Below the pieces are notes generated by a model, which did not search any database, was not told where the DNA came from, and was given only the letters and a program-made list of their open reading frames with translations. DNA of 64,000 nucleotides from Chaetoderma sp. LZ-2023a (taxonomy: Eukaryota > Mollusca > Caudofoveata > Chaetodermatida > Chaetodermatidae), in NCBI GenBank assembly GCA_034401795.1, contig CM067372.1:38878861-38942860 (forward strand), read 5' to 3'. This document shows positions 1 through 11,291 of the stretch, one piece after another. The position numbers were made by a program, and so were the translations under genes. Within the stretch, counting starts at the first letter, position 1. Each line of letters begins with the position of its first letter.

Positions 1-1002
1 CACTAAGTGTTGATTGGAGAAGTCTTTCCATATATCTCTTGTAGCAGGCTGCGTTTGGGTAGACATTTTTGCACCAAAAGAGAAAGTGAGCTAAGTCAGC
101 TGGTTCAACTTGACATATAGGACAGCTATCTGATTCGCGCCCGCCAGTGAATCTGTTTCTCCAGTGAGAATCTTTGCTCTAATTGTAGCTCTTTGTACAT
201 CTCTTACATCTGATGAATTAGTCCAAATATGGTGTGAAATAACAATCTGACACTTCGCTATACATAGATGCTGCAGAGTGCTCTTACTATGGGCTGCGAC
301 GTGGAGTGAATTGCCCAGAACAAGTTGACATTACTACAAATTTTGGTACTCCATGCTAATTTCTCAACAGGATTCTCTAGAAGGCGGAGTGGACTGCCCA
401 GATTGTACTTCTTGAATAAGGCAGCAACCATTGAAAACCAGCTCCTTTCTTTTGGTTGAGTCATGATGAGCTGACGATATGCTAGTTTTGCAATAGTAGA
501 GTCTCGTTGATGCGCTATTGCTCCAAATAGAGTTAACCGCCTAGCATCAATTTCTGCTTCTATGGGTCTCCGAGTAGAAGATATATGGCTGCTTTCGCAC
601 AGGTTTTCGGGAGATGCTGTATATATCTGAGAGTGCTCCTTTGGAATAGTTCTAGGGCATCCATCTCCTTCTGCTTTATCCATATTGATTCGAGCCCATG
701 TATATAGCAAGGTAGGATATAAGTGGTGTACAGTTTGTAGGCTACTGTTGGTGGAAGACCATTAAGTCCATGTAGACCGATTCCCATGAGCATATAAAGC
801 GTACGTCGCCCTTTACTAATTCTATCACTGATGAATGATGACAGCTGAGATGAAAGATTGATATTTCTGGTCAGACCTAAATGTGTGAACTCTTCGCAGA
901 TGGTAACTGGGTTTCCATTAAGATGCCAGTAGTGACTGCTGCTCCAAGTATCTGATGGCATGCTGGTGTTGAAGACAGAAATAATCGTTTTAGTAGGATG
1001 AC
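1..1002 (-). pseudogene. Non-LTR retrotransposon reverse transcriptase, C-terminal fragment
   Basis: Read on the minus strand, the region from about 1002 down to 1 encodes the end of a LINE-type reverse transcriptase. The first part (about 1000-560) contains HPTKTIISVFN, then a WHLNG...EEFTHLGL segment, then a thumb-like stretch (KGRRTLYMLMGIGLHG...). A one-base shift near 566 moves the frame to PIEAEIDARRLTLFGAI. After another shift near 150 a Cys-His knuckle appears (CPIC...H....C, positions about 110-60), as is usual at the C-terminus of many non-LTR retrotransposon proteins. The catalytic FADD/YADD box would lie further 5' and is absent, because the sequence stops where DIRS-1 begins at 1003. 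It is a dead copy with at least two frameshifts. The clade (Jockey, CR1 or I-like) cannot be settled by eye. Confidence 0.8.
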
Positions 1003-1071
1003 AGTCTGGCGGATGCTAGCCCCACCACCGTGTATGCGCAGACTAGTACTTCCTCTTTGCTAATTTATTGG
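1003..1071 (+). repeat. DIRS-1 truncated left inverted terminal repeat
   Basis: The stretch from AGTCTGGCGGATG to TTTATTGG is the reverse complement of 7409-7475 with a few mismatches. The same segment occurs inside the left repeat of DIRS-3, where it is preceded by about 130 more bases that are missing here. Confidence 0.85.
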
Positions 1072-1164
1072 CTGAGAGACAACTCATGTTTTCTATGCTC
1101 ATAGGCTTTTCCTTAAATTCTGAAAGTTTTGGCTGTGTAGAAGTTCTTTTTCACATGGATTAAT

Positions 1165-1215
1165 ATGGCAGAACGTGTTACTACTCCAGAGGAGCTCCCA
1201 GGACCTAGCCATCAG
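1165..1215 (+). CDS. DIRS-1 putative gag exon 1
   Basis: This short open segment reads MAERVTTPEELPGPSHQ and ends at CAG followed by GTGACT, a plausible splice donor. The matching segment of DIRS-3 (52696-52746) reads MAERMTSPEEGPGPLNQ. Conservation of the protein, the ATG and the donor while the following sequence contains stops suggests a coding exon that is spliced to the Cys finger at 1837. The intron is inferred from sequence only. Confidence 0.5.
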
Positions 1216-1836
1216 GTGACTTCTAGTATATTTTAGCGAGTTTATCCCGTTGTAGTGTGTTTCCGGGACTCGCGTTTATCATGATAAGCGCCTAAAATAA
1301 CTAGTTTATTTCAAAATGGCGCTATGAAATACTAATCTCTCTTTGTGTTTATGTCCACAGGTATCTACCTATGATTGTTTAGGCCATCACATCATCAGAG
1401 AGTTTGTTTTTCTCCACCAAGGTTCCATTTCCTACTAACATTGTTAGGTTATCTAACCAAAATTCTTTTCCCAGTGAGTTGGAGGCCTCGGATGAAGGTC
1501 TCACTTTGCCCTCTTGGTCCACTTCCTTCCCCTATAAGGTGGAGAAAGTTAAGAGGTCATAATGTTGGTGGAGCGTCCGGTTCATCAGATCAGATGGTTT
1601 GTCTATGCTAAAGACTCAGGTACTCTAGTTATGATATGAGGCATTTCAATTATATTTGACAATATTTATAAAAATCTTACTGCCATTTATCATTGTTTAT
1701 CTGATGTTTGTATAGTCTGTATAAACTATCCTGTCTAGTTAGGATGTTCTGGATATGATTACAATTCGTCCTTACACCTGGAGGTTTTGTTTCGGATCTG
1801 TAATACTCATTGTCTTCGTCCTCTGGTGTGTTTCAG

Positions 1837-1962
1837 AGGCCTGGTTGTCCTTCATGTGGAAGATTTATCCTAGATAGATTCTTCCCCCATTTATGCTCCC
1901 AGTGCAGCGCATGTGGGCCATTGCTTAAATGTGAGATCTGTAGAAAGTGTGGGGGGGGAAGC
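1837..1962 (+). CDS. DIRS-1 gag Cys-rich finger exon
   Basis: After a polypyrimidine tract and TTTCAG (1831-1836), the frame encodes RPGCPSCGRF, then HLCSQCSACGP and CEICRKC. This gives four Cys-x2-Cys type pairs, consistent with a compact zinc-binding module at the N-terminus of the gag-like protein. The same Cys spacing is kept in DIRS-3 (53517 onward). A run of eight G follows at 1951-1958 and puts the finger out of frame with the downstream gag reading frame, exactly as in DIRS-3. Function is unknown; nucleic-acid binding is a reasonable inference. Confidence 0.55.
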
Positions 1963-3871
1963 TAATGTCTGAATTTCTATCATTGCCGACCATGGAGAAG
2001 GCTCCAGAGGAGGAGAGGAAAGTTAAGAAAGAGGCTTCTGGTAAGAAGGGTAAGAGGAAGGCCTCGTCCGCTATGGATATGGAGGCCTTCCGTATTGAGA
2101 TGATGGGAGAGATGAAGAGGACAATTAAAGATTTGGTCCCAGAGTTGCTTCGTGGCATGCTTCCTGGTCCAAATCTTTCGTTGTCCTCTTCATCTGCTCC
2201 GGAGCAGATGATCCCCGCCTCTGAATCAGTACTATTTAGGGACCTATCAGTTTTCGACCATGATTCAGAGGGGGGCCCTAATAGAGGGTGAAATCCACGG
2301 TACGAACACTGGCAGCAGGCTTGCCGTGCCGGTTGTTCGTGGTCAGGTGTCGCTGGAACCTGCCTGCTTATCAGGCCAGGATTATCCGCACCCTGCAGGT
2401 ACCAGTTCCTCCTATGGTACCTCTCTTGGCCAGTCCGGGTTAGCCAGGAAGAAGAGGGTTATCTGCTGGGTTCTCCTTCTGGCGCTATGGCCATGGACAT
2501 TGACGTACGTGCACCCCTCGCGGGGATCACGGGCGACATTGTCCACGGTACTACTCACGCAGGAGTAGCATTCACGGCGCAGAAGGTAGCCCGGGCTGGA
2601 TCTGATGGCCAGTTTTACCGCATACCTTGGCTTGTCGATGGTGTAGCAGGTGCTGGCCATGGCCGTGGTGTGGCAAAATTTTCCCCACGCAATACCACGG
2701 TGCCTGCTCCTGGTCAAGCCAGTCAGTTTGGCATGCCTGTTCTTTCAGGCTTCAGGCCCGCATGCTTTCTCTGGCTTGCCAGGCGTATCAGTTCCTCCAG
2801 CCACATACACACCTGTGATTGCTCAGGAGGATGACAAAGGCCCTCGTCTTGTAGAGCATTCGCAGGTGGCCACGGAGGAAGACTGGTCTGACGCTTGTCA
2901 GTGGCTAATCAACGTCAGACCAGATCTTGCCGTGGTTCAGTCGGCCAGTCAATGGGACCAGCGCCCTTGGCTGGCAGGAAAGCTGACTGTTAGGCAGGAA
3001 AACCGACTGTTACCGCTATGCCATCTTTGCCGTTAGCTGATCATATTGTTGATATGTTCACTGCGGCGGAGACGTCCATTAAGGCACATGGACGTTTAGC
3101 GAAGGCCCCCCCCCCCCCCCGCGAAGTGGCAAAGCGGTGCCGTATTACAGCTGATCAATATCGGCTATACGGTGTAGTACCTAAGCCACGGATGACCGTG
3201 CTGCGCTGGGTGAAGATACGCGGCCATGTTCCCGGTCTGAAACGGGAGCACTGTGTTCGAACGTTTTGCATTCGGCTAACACCGCGTTACGTGATGCGGA
3301 AGAAAGTTCGAGGGCGTTTATCTCAGCGCTTTCACATGTCTCACAGTTGTTACAGGGGGTAGTAACGGCATCCGCATTACATCAGCCTAGTCCGGTGACT
3401 GTCCAGAGAGCCATCCAAGATGGAATTAACTTGGCTTTGGACTGTTTAACCTGGTCTGTGACAAGGAGTGTCCGGGCGAGGCGCTTGTTTGCTCTTGATA
3501 ACTTGTGCCTGTCCCAGGATTTGTATAATAGGCTGCTGCGTACGCCTATGACAGGTCCTGCTCTCTTTGGAGGTGAGGGATGTAAGCATCTCCAGGAGAC
3601 GGTTACCCTGGTCAATAACCAGAGGGCATTATGTGAGCAATTTCAAGTGCTCCGTAGAGAGCGCATTCGCGCAGCTCCCCCTGCGTATCATCCCCTGCTG
3701 GCTCGAGGTGGCAGTGGCCAGGTCAGAGGCCAGCCACCAGCGCAGCGTTGGCAACGGCCGCATGCGCTTCGGCCAGCAGCGAGGGGGGGGCAGGCTCCTC
3801 CGGCGCAGGCAGCCACCCGCGCACCAAGGTGCGGGCCGTGGTGCGCGAGGATCCGGTCGTGGTAATCGTAC
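1947..3871 (+). pseudogene. DIRS-1 gag-like protein, broken
   Basis: Fragments in several frames align one after another with the 669-residue gag of DIRS-3. The first (1947-2291) carries MSEFLSL, a lysine-rich stretch, MDMEAFRIEM and DLVPELLRGMLPGP. Middle parts at about 2490-3030 are interrupted by shifts. The last (3266-3865) carries SPVTVQRAIQ, ALDNLCLSQDLYNRLL and a basic Arg/Gly-rich tail. A C12 run at 3109-3120 coincides with one break. The protein would package element RNA; this copy cannot make it whole. Confidence 0.8.
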
Positions 3872-6717
3872 CTGACAGGGTGATTACCACAGTAAGAGCT
3901 ACCCCAGTGCATCTGCACCAGAAGACAGTGCCACTCTTGCGCTCCTTATGTCCACCTCTCTCCCTAGGTGGACCAGTGGGAGGCCGATTAGCCAACCAGA
4001 TGCAAGAGTGGGAACGGTTGACTCAGGACCGTTTAGTCTTGCTATGGCTTTCAGTCGGGTATCCCGACTGGATAACAGGTCCACCATCACGACTGTCTCT
4101 GGTGCCGGTCTGGACTCAAATTCCAAGAGATCCAAATCAGCGATTGTGTATAGAGGAGGAAATAAATTCCCTCATACTCAAGGAAGCAATTCAACCAGCA
4201 CAAAGTTGCCCGGGCTTCTATTCAACCGTGTTCTTGGTAACGAAAAGCACTGGAGGGTGGAGAGCAATTCTCAACCTCAAGCCATTGAACAAGTTCATAG
4301 ACACACCCAGTTTCAAAATGGAAAGTGTGAAATCGGTGTTGGCAGGGTTGGAGAGGGGAATGTGGACAGCTTCAATAGATTTGAAGGATGCTTATTTCCA
4401 CATTCCAATAGCGAGGAGTTTCCGTCGCTTCCTGAGATTTGCATTCCAGGGCAGACAGTGGGAATTCAGGGTGTTACCCTTCGGAATTTCTACGGCTCCT
4501 CGGGTCTTCACCAGGGTGGTTCTTGCGATAACAGCATACCTCCGCAGGAGAAGCATAGCAGTCCACACGTACATAGACGACTGGCTGTTAAAAGCACACA
4601 ACCAGGAAAGTTTATCAGCAAATCTGGAGATAGCTGACTCCATCCCAGAAGTTTGTTTACCTGGGAATGTTCTTCGATCTGGATATGTTTATCCTACTCA
4701 GGAGAGGGTACAGATACTCATCTCAGTAATACAGTCGCGGTGTATAACAGTCATCATGTCCTGACACGGGTTTATCTGAGAATGCTGGGATTGATGGTTT
4801 CTCTGGAACCAGTCATTTCCTCAGGCGGCCTTATGCAGGCGGCCGATCCAGTTATTTCTCATGACTCAATGGACCCAGAGTACAGGTTTACTGGACTCAA
4901 GCGTGTCAGTGTTGGAGCCTCTAATTCATCACCTTCAAGAATCTCCTGGGGGGGGTAATGTTAACCCCTCCTCACCCTCAGTTAACGATGTATACAGATG
5001 CATCAATGGAGGGGTGGGGAGCTTGCCTGGAAGAATCCACAATATCAGGGCTTTGGAATCTGGAACATTCAAAGGAACATATCAATCTACTGGAATTACG
5101 AGCAGTAGTCTTGGGCCTGGAACATTTCTTACAGAAAGTTCAGGGCAAGAGTGTTCTAATTCGATCAGACAACTCAACAGTAGTGACTTACATAAACCGC
5201 CAGGGCGGAACGAAGTCGCCCAGTCTCTGTATGATGACTTGGAAACTGCTTTGTTGGTGCCTGGATCACAGGATTACGTTGAAAGCAGTTCATATTCCGG
5301 GAAGGTTAAATCTGCTAGCAGACTCATTGAGCCGAAGGATGAGTGTTTTACATACGGAATGGCAACTAAATCAATGTGTGGCGGATCGTCTGTTCAACCA
5401 CTGGGGGAAACCCAACATAGATTTATTCGCAACGAAGATTTCAGATCCGAGCGCTATCGCAACCGATGCGTTAGCTATCAGTTGGGCGGGAATGTATGCA
5501 ATCCTGATGCCAAAGATTCTTCAGAAAATCAGACAAGAGGAATGCCAAGTGCTATTGATCGCCCCAAATTGGCCAAGCCGATCATGGTATACGGATCTGC
5601 TGGACCTTCTGGTCTGCAATCTGGTTCCTCTGCCTCGGATGGACAATATTATCTTCCAGGGCAAGAACCTTCACAACAATCCGTCAATGTTCCAATTGAC
5701 TGCGTGGATGTTGTTAAGGAATCTAGAATTAAGGAGGGCTTTTCTGAGCAAGCGGCCATGTTCATGGCAAAAGCCAGGAGGGGGTCAACCTCCAGAGCAT
5801 ATAATTATAAAATCAACAGATTTGCAGAATGGTGCTCAAAAGGATGTATTAATCCAATGGATTCATCTATTCAGGTAGTAGCCGATTTCATCTGTCACCT
5901 GTATGATGCCTATAGCCTCAAGCCTAATTCTATTGCTGGCTATAAGTCAGCTTTAATGACAGTTATCCCTTGCTTGGCTAATAGGGGAAGTGATGAAGTA
6001 AATACATTAAATACTTTAATCAAAGGCATGGGCAATCTAAGACCAAGGAATCCCCCAGTGATTCCGTCTTGGAGTTTATCTCTAGTGCTTCAGGTGTTAG
6101 CTGATAGGCCATTTGAACCACTAAGCTCCATTTCTATGAAAATGTTGACGCTTAAAACTGTATTTTTAATTGCTGCGGCCTCGGCTAGGTGTAGAAGTGA
6201 CATTCATGCCTTATCAGCCGAGGCAGACCGTTTTGTGGTTACAGGGGAAGGCCTTAGGCTTCTACCCAGGATAAATTTCATGGCGAAAAACCAGTCTTTG
6301 AAATATCCAGGTCAGCCTATAATTTTACCAGCTTTGACGAGATATGATCCTAATTCAAAAGCATGGTGTCCAGTCTGAGCATTAATCCGGTACAAACAAC
6401 GTACTCAAGATTGGCGGACGGACCCAACAGCGTTATGGTTGTCATATATTGAGCCCCATGGCAGGGCGTCTAAGGACACCATTTCCAGGTGGATTGTAGA
6501 GTGTATTAAATTTTGCCATAAATCCGCCACAGGTAAACAAGTTGACATGGCCAAGGCTCACAGTGTCCGAGGTGTAGTGGCTTCCACTGCCCTATTTAAT
6601 GGGGTACCTGTGGATGACATTATGTCAGTAGCTCAGTGGCACTGTGAGTCAAGTTTTACCGACCATTATCTCCGTGACACCTCGAATCCTCTCGCCGTAT
6701 CGATTTTGAAAAGCTAA
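3748..6717 (+). pseudogene. DIRS-1 pol: RT, RNase H, DAM-like and tyrosine recombinase, broken
   Basis: The RT part (3748-4764) keeps SIDLKDAYFHIP, LPFGISTAPRVF and the catalytic YIDDW, then breaks at a deletion of about 53 bp near 4628. RNase H follows in another frame (4958 onward) with YTDAS, LLELRAVVLGL, RSDNSTVV and ADSLSR. Two more short deletions near 5446 and 5497 remove parts of the methyltransferase-like segment. The recombinase part (to 6378) keeps the first catalytic arginine region (SARCRSDIHALSAE), but a CGA-to-TGA type change at 6376-6378 ends the frame. The rest (6439-6717) keeps HSVRG and FTDHYLRD. Compared with DIRS-3, every conserved block is recognisable, so this is a young but dead copy. 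Confidence 0.88.
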
Positions 6718-7237
6718 TCTAGGTGTACATATTTTTAATATATTTTCACATTTAATCAATGGAAACATCTACTTTATGGGCTGCATCAGTCTTCATCAAA
6801 GGGGAGATGATGACAGCACCAATCTTCCACAAGGTTAGTCTTGTGTGTGTTGTCCATGGTTTTTTGTAATGTCACGTGACCATTCGTTATTAATATGGTG
6901 ATGGTATGTGTTTTTTATGTGGTTCATTATTGAGAGTATGCGAAAATGAAGCCTTTTCGTTTAATGTCCTATAGTACATGGCACTTGTACGTAGAGAGCG
7001 TATGGGACATTGAGGTCATTCAGTCTTCCTCCCAAGAGGAGGGGGGGGGGGGGAGCGCATATGCCTTTTGGTCATCTCTCAGCCATCGGTTTATGTTAGC
7101 CGATGTTTTCAATCTATTCCTGATTGTGTTTCCACACAATTTCAGAAGTTTAAGTGCCTTAATCGCAGAAAAGCGCATAGGGAAGGGCTGGTCTTTTGAC
7201 CTCGCCTCCCTCACGCCGAATTCCCTGACGAATTCTG

Positions 7238-7343
7238 GCAATATCAAAGAGTATTAGGGAGGTAAGTATACTCTTGAAGTGAAATAAACGAAATCACGGA
7301 TTTCTTTTTTCACGAGAGAGTTGATACTTACCGCCCTAATACG
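7238..7343 (+). repeat. DIRS-1 internal complementary region
   Basis: The first half (to about 7283) is complementary to the left end of this family as seen in DIRS-3. The second half (TAAACGAAATC... onward) is complementary to the right end of this copy at 7570-7623. The region thus mirrors a joined pair of element ends, as expected for DIRS circular replication intermediates. Confidence 0.85.
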
Positions 7344-7408
7344 GACCCGGCCTCTCCGCCCCACAGAGGCTCTGTCTTCAGGCTCTTGTAAAGTTGCATA
7401 GTGTCAGC

Positions 7409-7623
7409 CAATAAATTAGTCAGAGGAAGTACTAGTCTGCGCATGCGCGGTGGTGGGGCTAGCATCCACCAGACTGTCTTCTGACTACCTGCCCAGTAGG
7501 GGCACCTAACTTTTTTAATCTGAGTGTTTTATTGATTGAAAGCCGATATTTAGCAATATCAACGAGTATTAGGGAGGTAAGTATCAACTCTCTCGTGAAA
7601 AAAGAAATCCGTGATTTCGTTTA
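7409..7623 (-). repeat. DIRS-1 right inverted terminal repeat
   Basis: The reverse complement of this stretch matches the DIRS-3 left terminal repeat, including CCAATAAATTAGTC, the palindrome GCGCATGCGC (7439-7448) and AGCCGATATTTAGCAATATC. It ends with CTCTCGTGAAAAAAGAAATCC and TTTCGTTTA. Confidence 0.85.
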
Positions 7624-7635
7624 CATCATTTTACC

Positions 7636-7991
7636 TCATCACATGCAAGAGCTGCAAAGAAACAATATGTAGGAGAAACAAAACGCACCTTTAAGATAAG
7701 AATGCAGGAGCACCAACATTCCATCGTCAATTTAAAAAAACATCAGATACCACACACCAGTATCTAAGCATTTCACACTAGAAGACCATTCAAGAAGTGC
7801 CATAAAATACAGGATTATCCAAGTCATTTCATTAGATCCCGATGACGAGAACTCCACAGTCTGGAGAAAAGCAAAGAAAAGCCATTGGATACATCAACTA
7901 CATTGTATGGCCCCAGTAGGCATCAATCAAGCGGGCCACCTACATATTAATCCATTCATGATTTTTCGAGAAAATCTATCTTCATTATTAT
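7636..7991 (+). pseudogene. Penelope-like element GIY-YIG endonuclease fragment
   Basis: The plus strand encodes QYVGETKRTFKIRMQEH, then, after a shift near 7768, HFTLEDHSR, VWRKAKKSHWIHQLH and GINQAGHLHINPF, ending at TGA 7989-7991. This is the pattern of a GIY-YIG type nuclease at the C-terminus of a Penelope-like retroelement (Y-V-G-E-T, then R...EH, then W-I). An additional one-base shift lies just before the QYVGET block, where the alternative frame gives the expected C-x2-C. A second copy with the same blocks lies on the minus strand at 32780-33075. The fragment begins directly at the right end of DIRS-1. Confidence 0.75.
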
Positions 7992-8924
7992 GATGACTAT
8001 GACATCACTCATTAATAAAGTCATCGGTGCGCACACTGCGACATCATAAAAGACACACTTGAGTGTCCCCACACAAGCTTCCAAGGAACCATTCCAATCT
8101 ACACAAAGAGATATAAAACCAACAATTTCAATCCAACGGAGTCCAATAGTTCATTCAAGATACCTAAAACAACACGGGTATGTATAGAGTAGCAAGCACG
8201 AGGAGATTCGTCCATGGAAATGTGTAACTTGTTAGAGGGTCTAAGCATACATGGAATATATACAATATCATTTGAAATCAGTTTATCATATGGATAAGAA
8301 TGAACAGTCTGTGATGTTGGAAAAACGTGTGCATGCTAAATAGCGTTAAAACAGTGTTTCCATCAGCTGTAGTCAGAGCCAAACCGACTGAATCTACTGG
8401 TCAGCGCCAGTAGGTAACGACACCATCGACGAAACAGACAATGGTGACCACGAAGCTGAGCCTACTATAAAACCACCAGCACCAGCAGCCAATAATGTCA
8501 GTGATGTAATAGACAATGGTGACTGCTGATGGAGGGATCTGGCAGGATGCACACCGCACTACCGGAGCCCTCTAGAAGACACTGCAGATTTCGCGACGCA
8601 TACAGTCAGTTTCTGGACTCATCTCTGTGATGCTCAGAGCACCAAGAGACATGAATAGCAAACAACATCAAAACATTTCTAATAACATACAGTCAGAAAA
8701 TTCTTTATTTAACAGTTTTCTACATCATATACATATTGTCAAAGTTGTATAATATAATCTTCAACAAATGTTTAAAGAATGATATATAACATGAAGCAAT
8801 GTTCGTCAAATCATCTCAAATTAAACAGGACAACTACATAGAAGACAATCAAATAAACAAAGCGGTTTGTTGTTTAATCTTTCAAAAAATCATACTGTTC
8901 CTCTTCATCACTCATTCCGATACC
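7992..8924. other. No gene recognised
   Basis: AT-rich DNA with no ORF of note and no motif I recognise. The first 150 bases may still belong to the Penelope-like 3' region. Confidence 0.5.
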
Positions 8925-9212
8925 CGCTCTACCTCCTATATCTATCTCTCCTTCCACTCACTCTCTCTCACCTCTTACTCTCTCTCCTTTCCTCTTTCTT
9001 GTCTTTCTCCTTTCTTAAACCACCCACACTGTTCCACACATCCACACGAGGGTCGTTTCTTCACACATATATCTATCTCTATCTCTCCTTCCACTCTCTT
9101 TCTCTCTCACCTTCTCTTACTCTCTCTCTCTCCTTTCCTCTTTCTTGTCTTTCTCCTTTCTTAAACCACCCACGCTGTTCCACACATCCACAGGAGGATC
9201 GTTTCTTCACAC
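8925..9212 (+). repeat. Pyrimidine-rich direct repeat, two copies of about 140 bp
   Basis: Two adjacent units share TATCTATCTCTCCTTCCACTC, then CCTTTCCTCTTTCTTGTCT, then AAACCACCCAC and CTGTTCCACACATCCACA, ending GTTTCTTCACAC. The strand is almost pure C/T over long runs. The long ORFs here are a by-product of that composition. Confidence 0.8.
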
Positions 9213-9765
9213 GGCCGGATTCTCCTTGCACGCCAACACGCATGCATGCAATAGTGTGTGCTTCTGTTTACAAAATAGGCAAACTATACAGGATTAGAAA
9301 TGCCTGGCATGATACTCGCCCTGCCCACCAAACCCACACTGAGATGTGAAGGGCATACTGGCGGTGGGCTCGGGGGCACGCGAGCACACACACATCCGCA
9401 CATAACCATAAGCACGCCTAAGTGCATCTTGTGCAGATGTTTGTGCACGCAGCCGTGGGCCTGCCCACCCACATCTCGACTTAGAAAAGGAGACTCAAAG
9501 GATAAGCATATTTGATACACCAGTTCCAAGGATCCAGGACAACACCTAGAAAACTAGTTTCCACCATTACATAAATCAAATGAGCGGAAAAATGCCCATA
9601 AGAAGTCCTCTAATGATGTCCACAGTAAGGACAGAAATGGCAAAAAGAGTGAACCAGTAGGAATCTCCGACACACTCCGAAGTACATAGTGAAATTTTTT
9701 TTTTTAAATTCCAATCATCTGTCTACATTTGGACTCATGTGTTTTCATCCACAAGCTGCTAGTCA
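9213..9765. other. No gene recognised
   Basis: Contains a CA-rich patch (9385-9420) and a T9 run (9696-9704). ORFs on both strands have no recognisable family features. Confidence 0.5.
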
Positions 9766-9872
9766 GGGCCCATGTTCCCGAAGCTCTCGTTATGTTAGCG
9801 ATATCGTTACACCATACTAAAGCAATGGTGTAACGATATCGCTAGCTAACAATAGCTTTGGGAACATGGGCC
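9766..9872. repeat. HP-D: 107-bp near-perfect palindrome
   Basis: The left arm GGGCCCATGTTCCC...GCGATATCGTTACACCAT is answered by ATGGTGTAACGATATCGC...GGGAACATGGGCC. The loop is only a few bases around 9815-9825. It is probably a MITE or fold-back element. Confidence 0.85.
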
Positions 9873-9966
9873 TAGGCTCCTACAAAAGCATACGTACATC
9901 AGAAAAAATGTTTAAAAAAACGTCCCGATCGCTTCTGAATTATCCTCAACTCTGGACCAATCAAAA

Positions 9967-10590
9967 ATGAAATCTCCATTAGCAACTTGTCACAGCGAAT
10001 CAGAAGCCATATTCACAAGCATTCTGCTCCTGATTTGCTATAAAAAAGGACCAAAGGAGCTGTGTTGGGCCGTTCAGACTTTGTGTCTACAAACGAGTAG
10101 AAGACGTCAGGCTAATCGTCGCATACATAGTTATTACAGTTCAAAAGAATTGTTACATGTATGGCCTCTGGATTTGCAGGATGCTTACTATTCTGTTCCT
10201 ATTTTGGTTAGGGCTAGAAAGTTTTTGAGATTATTCACGAGAGGACCAATATCAATTCACTTCAGTACCTAATGGTTTATAAAGCGGTCCCTAACTATTT
10301 ACCAAATTGCTGAAATGTGTTTATGCTTCTCTACGGGAAAGAGGCTTTGTTTCATCTGGATATGTTGATGACTTATTCGTGATGGGTGATTTGCTTGAAG
10401 AGTGCTTATCTAATATTGGGGAGACAAAGAAACTTGTTCAATCACTTGGCTTTATGGTAAATGAGTAAAAATCTGTCATAACTCATGTACAGACTATTCA
10501 GCATTTAGCCGTTTTCATAAATTCCGTCGATATGACAATAGCTTTAACAGACAAGAAAGTGGAACACATAAAAGCCAGGTGCTGATCAAC
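9967..10590 (+). pseudogene. DIRS/Ngaro-like reverse transcriptase fragment
   Basis: In shifting frames the plus strand encodes WPLDLQDAYYSVPI, a FLRLF segment, FTKLLKCVYASLRERG, SSGYVDDLFVMGD and VQSLGFMVNE. These correspond to the D-L-x-D-A-Y-x-S-V-P block, the YxDD catalytic box (at about 10360-10372) and the following LGF..N..KS block of retroelement RTs. It differs in sequence from the RT of DIRS-1 and DIRS-3, so it is another family. It has no termini that I could find, and an HP-A hairpin begins at 10614. Confidence 0.75.
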
Positions 10591-10613
10591 CTTGGAAGAT
10601 AACAATATAACTG

Positions 10614-10848
10614 TTAACCATTTAACACTTATATCAGACAAAAATGCCTTCTACAGTTGTCTTCAGAAATGCCCATTTGCAGACCAAGAGAAGACTATTT
10701 TTGAAAATTTACCACTGGAATGACTGGCTCGATAGCCGAGCCAGTCATTCCAGTGGTAAATTTAAAAAATAATATCTTGGACTGCAAATGGACATTTTAT
10801 ATGAGAAAATCTAAACTTTTAAAATCAAATTTGAGGGTTATAGGGTTA
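10614..10848. mobile_element. HP-A palindromic MITE (full copy)
   Basis: Bounded by TTAA at both ends (10614-10617 and 10845-10848). The hairpin core reads ACCACTGGAATGACTGGCTCG and then its complement. The arms contain CCCATTTGCAGACCAAGAG and its partner GGACTGCAAATGGACATT. Confidence 0.85.
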
Positions 10849-11291
10849 AGGACGCTTCTCAACTGATAGGTTTAATGACCACCAGTGTCATCTTTCCCAG
10901 CAGTCATGTTTGGACTGCCTTTTATAAGGAATTTGAAATGAATAAGAAAATGTCATTACAGTGGAATAAAAGAAATTATGATGGCTCACGGGAGCGCAAG
11001 AGGCCATTTACATTTAGCTCCCATGGCCAGGGGGCTGAAAAGTGGTCAAAAAGTCAAATTTTAATGTGCAGAAATTGATTGTACTACTACTCCTTCGAAA
11101 CCGTTCTACATAATTCAATCAAATTTGGTATGAATGTTACCTATATCAATGCATGAGCACATTTACATTTGGCCCTTCCCCCAGGGGTGGGTGGGGGATG
11201 GGGACAAATGGTCAAGAAATTGATTGTAATGTAACTCCTCTGAAACCATTGGATGGAATTCAACCAAAAATGTGGCGTGCATGAGTGGAGC
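10849..11291. other. Dispersed repeat remnant, no gene
   Basis: Text such as 'AACTCCTCTGAAACCATTGGA...GGAATTCAACCAAA' resembles 28150-28290, so this is probably a diverged middle-repetitive sequence. No coding signal was seen. Confidence 0.4.

Larger units (their letters stand above)
1003..7623 (+). mobile_element. DIRS-1: decayed DIRS-type tyrosine-recombinase retrotransposon
   Basis: This element has the same layout as DIRS-3 at 52412-59517: partial left inverted terminal repeat, gag exon 1, Cys finger, gag, RT/RNase H, tyrosine recombinase, internal complementary region (7238-7343) and right inverted terminal repeat (7409-7623). The right end TTTCGTTTA at 7623 is predicted by the internal complementary region. 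The outer 130 or so bases of the left repeat are missing: the left end begins at AGTCTGGCGGATG (1003), and the minus-strand LINE fragment abuts it. The coding parts carry many frameshifts, small deletions and a nonsense codon, so it is not autonomous. The flanks differ (LINE on the left, Penelope-like fragment on the right), so the locus was rearranged after or during insertion. Confidence 0.92.

Noticed and set aside
2412..2717. Minus-strand ORF of 101 residues in DIRS-1
   Set aside because: It is the reverse of the decayed gag region and has no counterpart domain.
8799..9349. Two overlapping ORFs of 121 and 160 residues
   Set aside because: They run through C/T-only repeats, which avoid stops by composition. 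The Ser/Leu-rich translation has no domain.
10668..10797. Hairpins as rho-independent terminators or microRNA genes
   Set aside because: The same hairpin occurs many times with TTAA borders, so it is a dispersed MITE. Small-RNA production cannot be judged from sequence alone.
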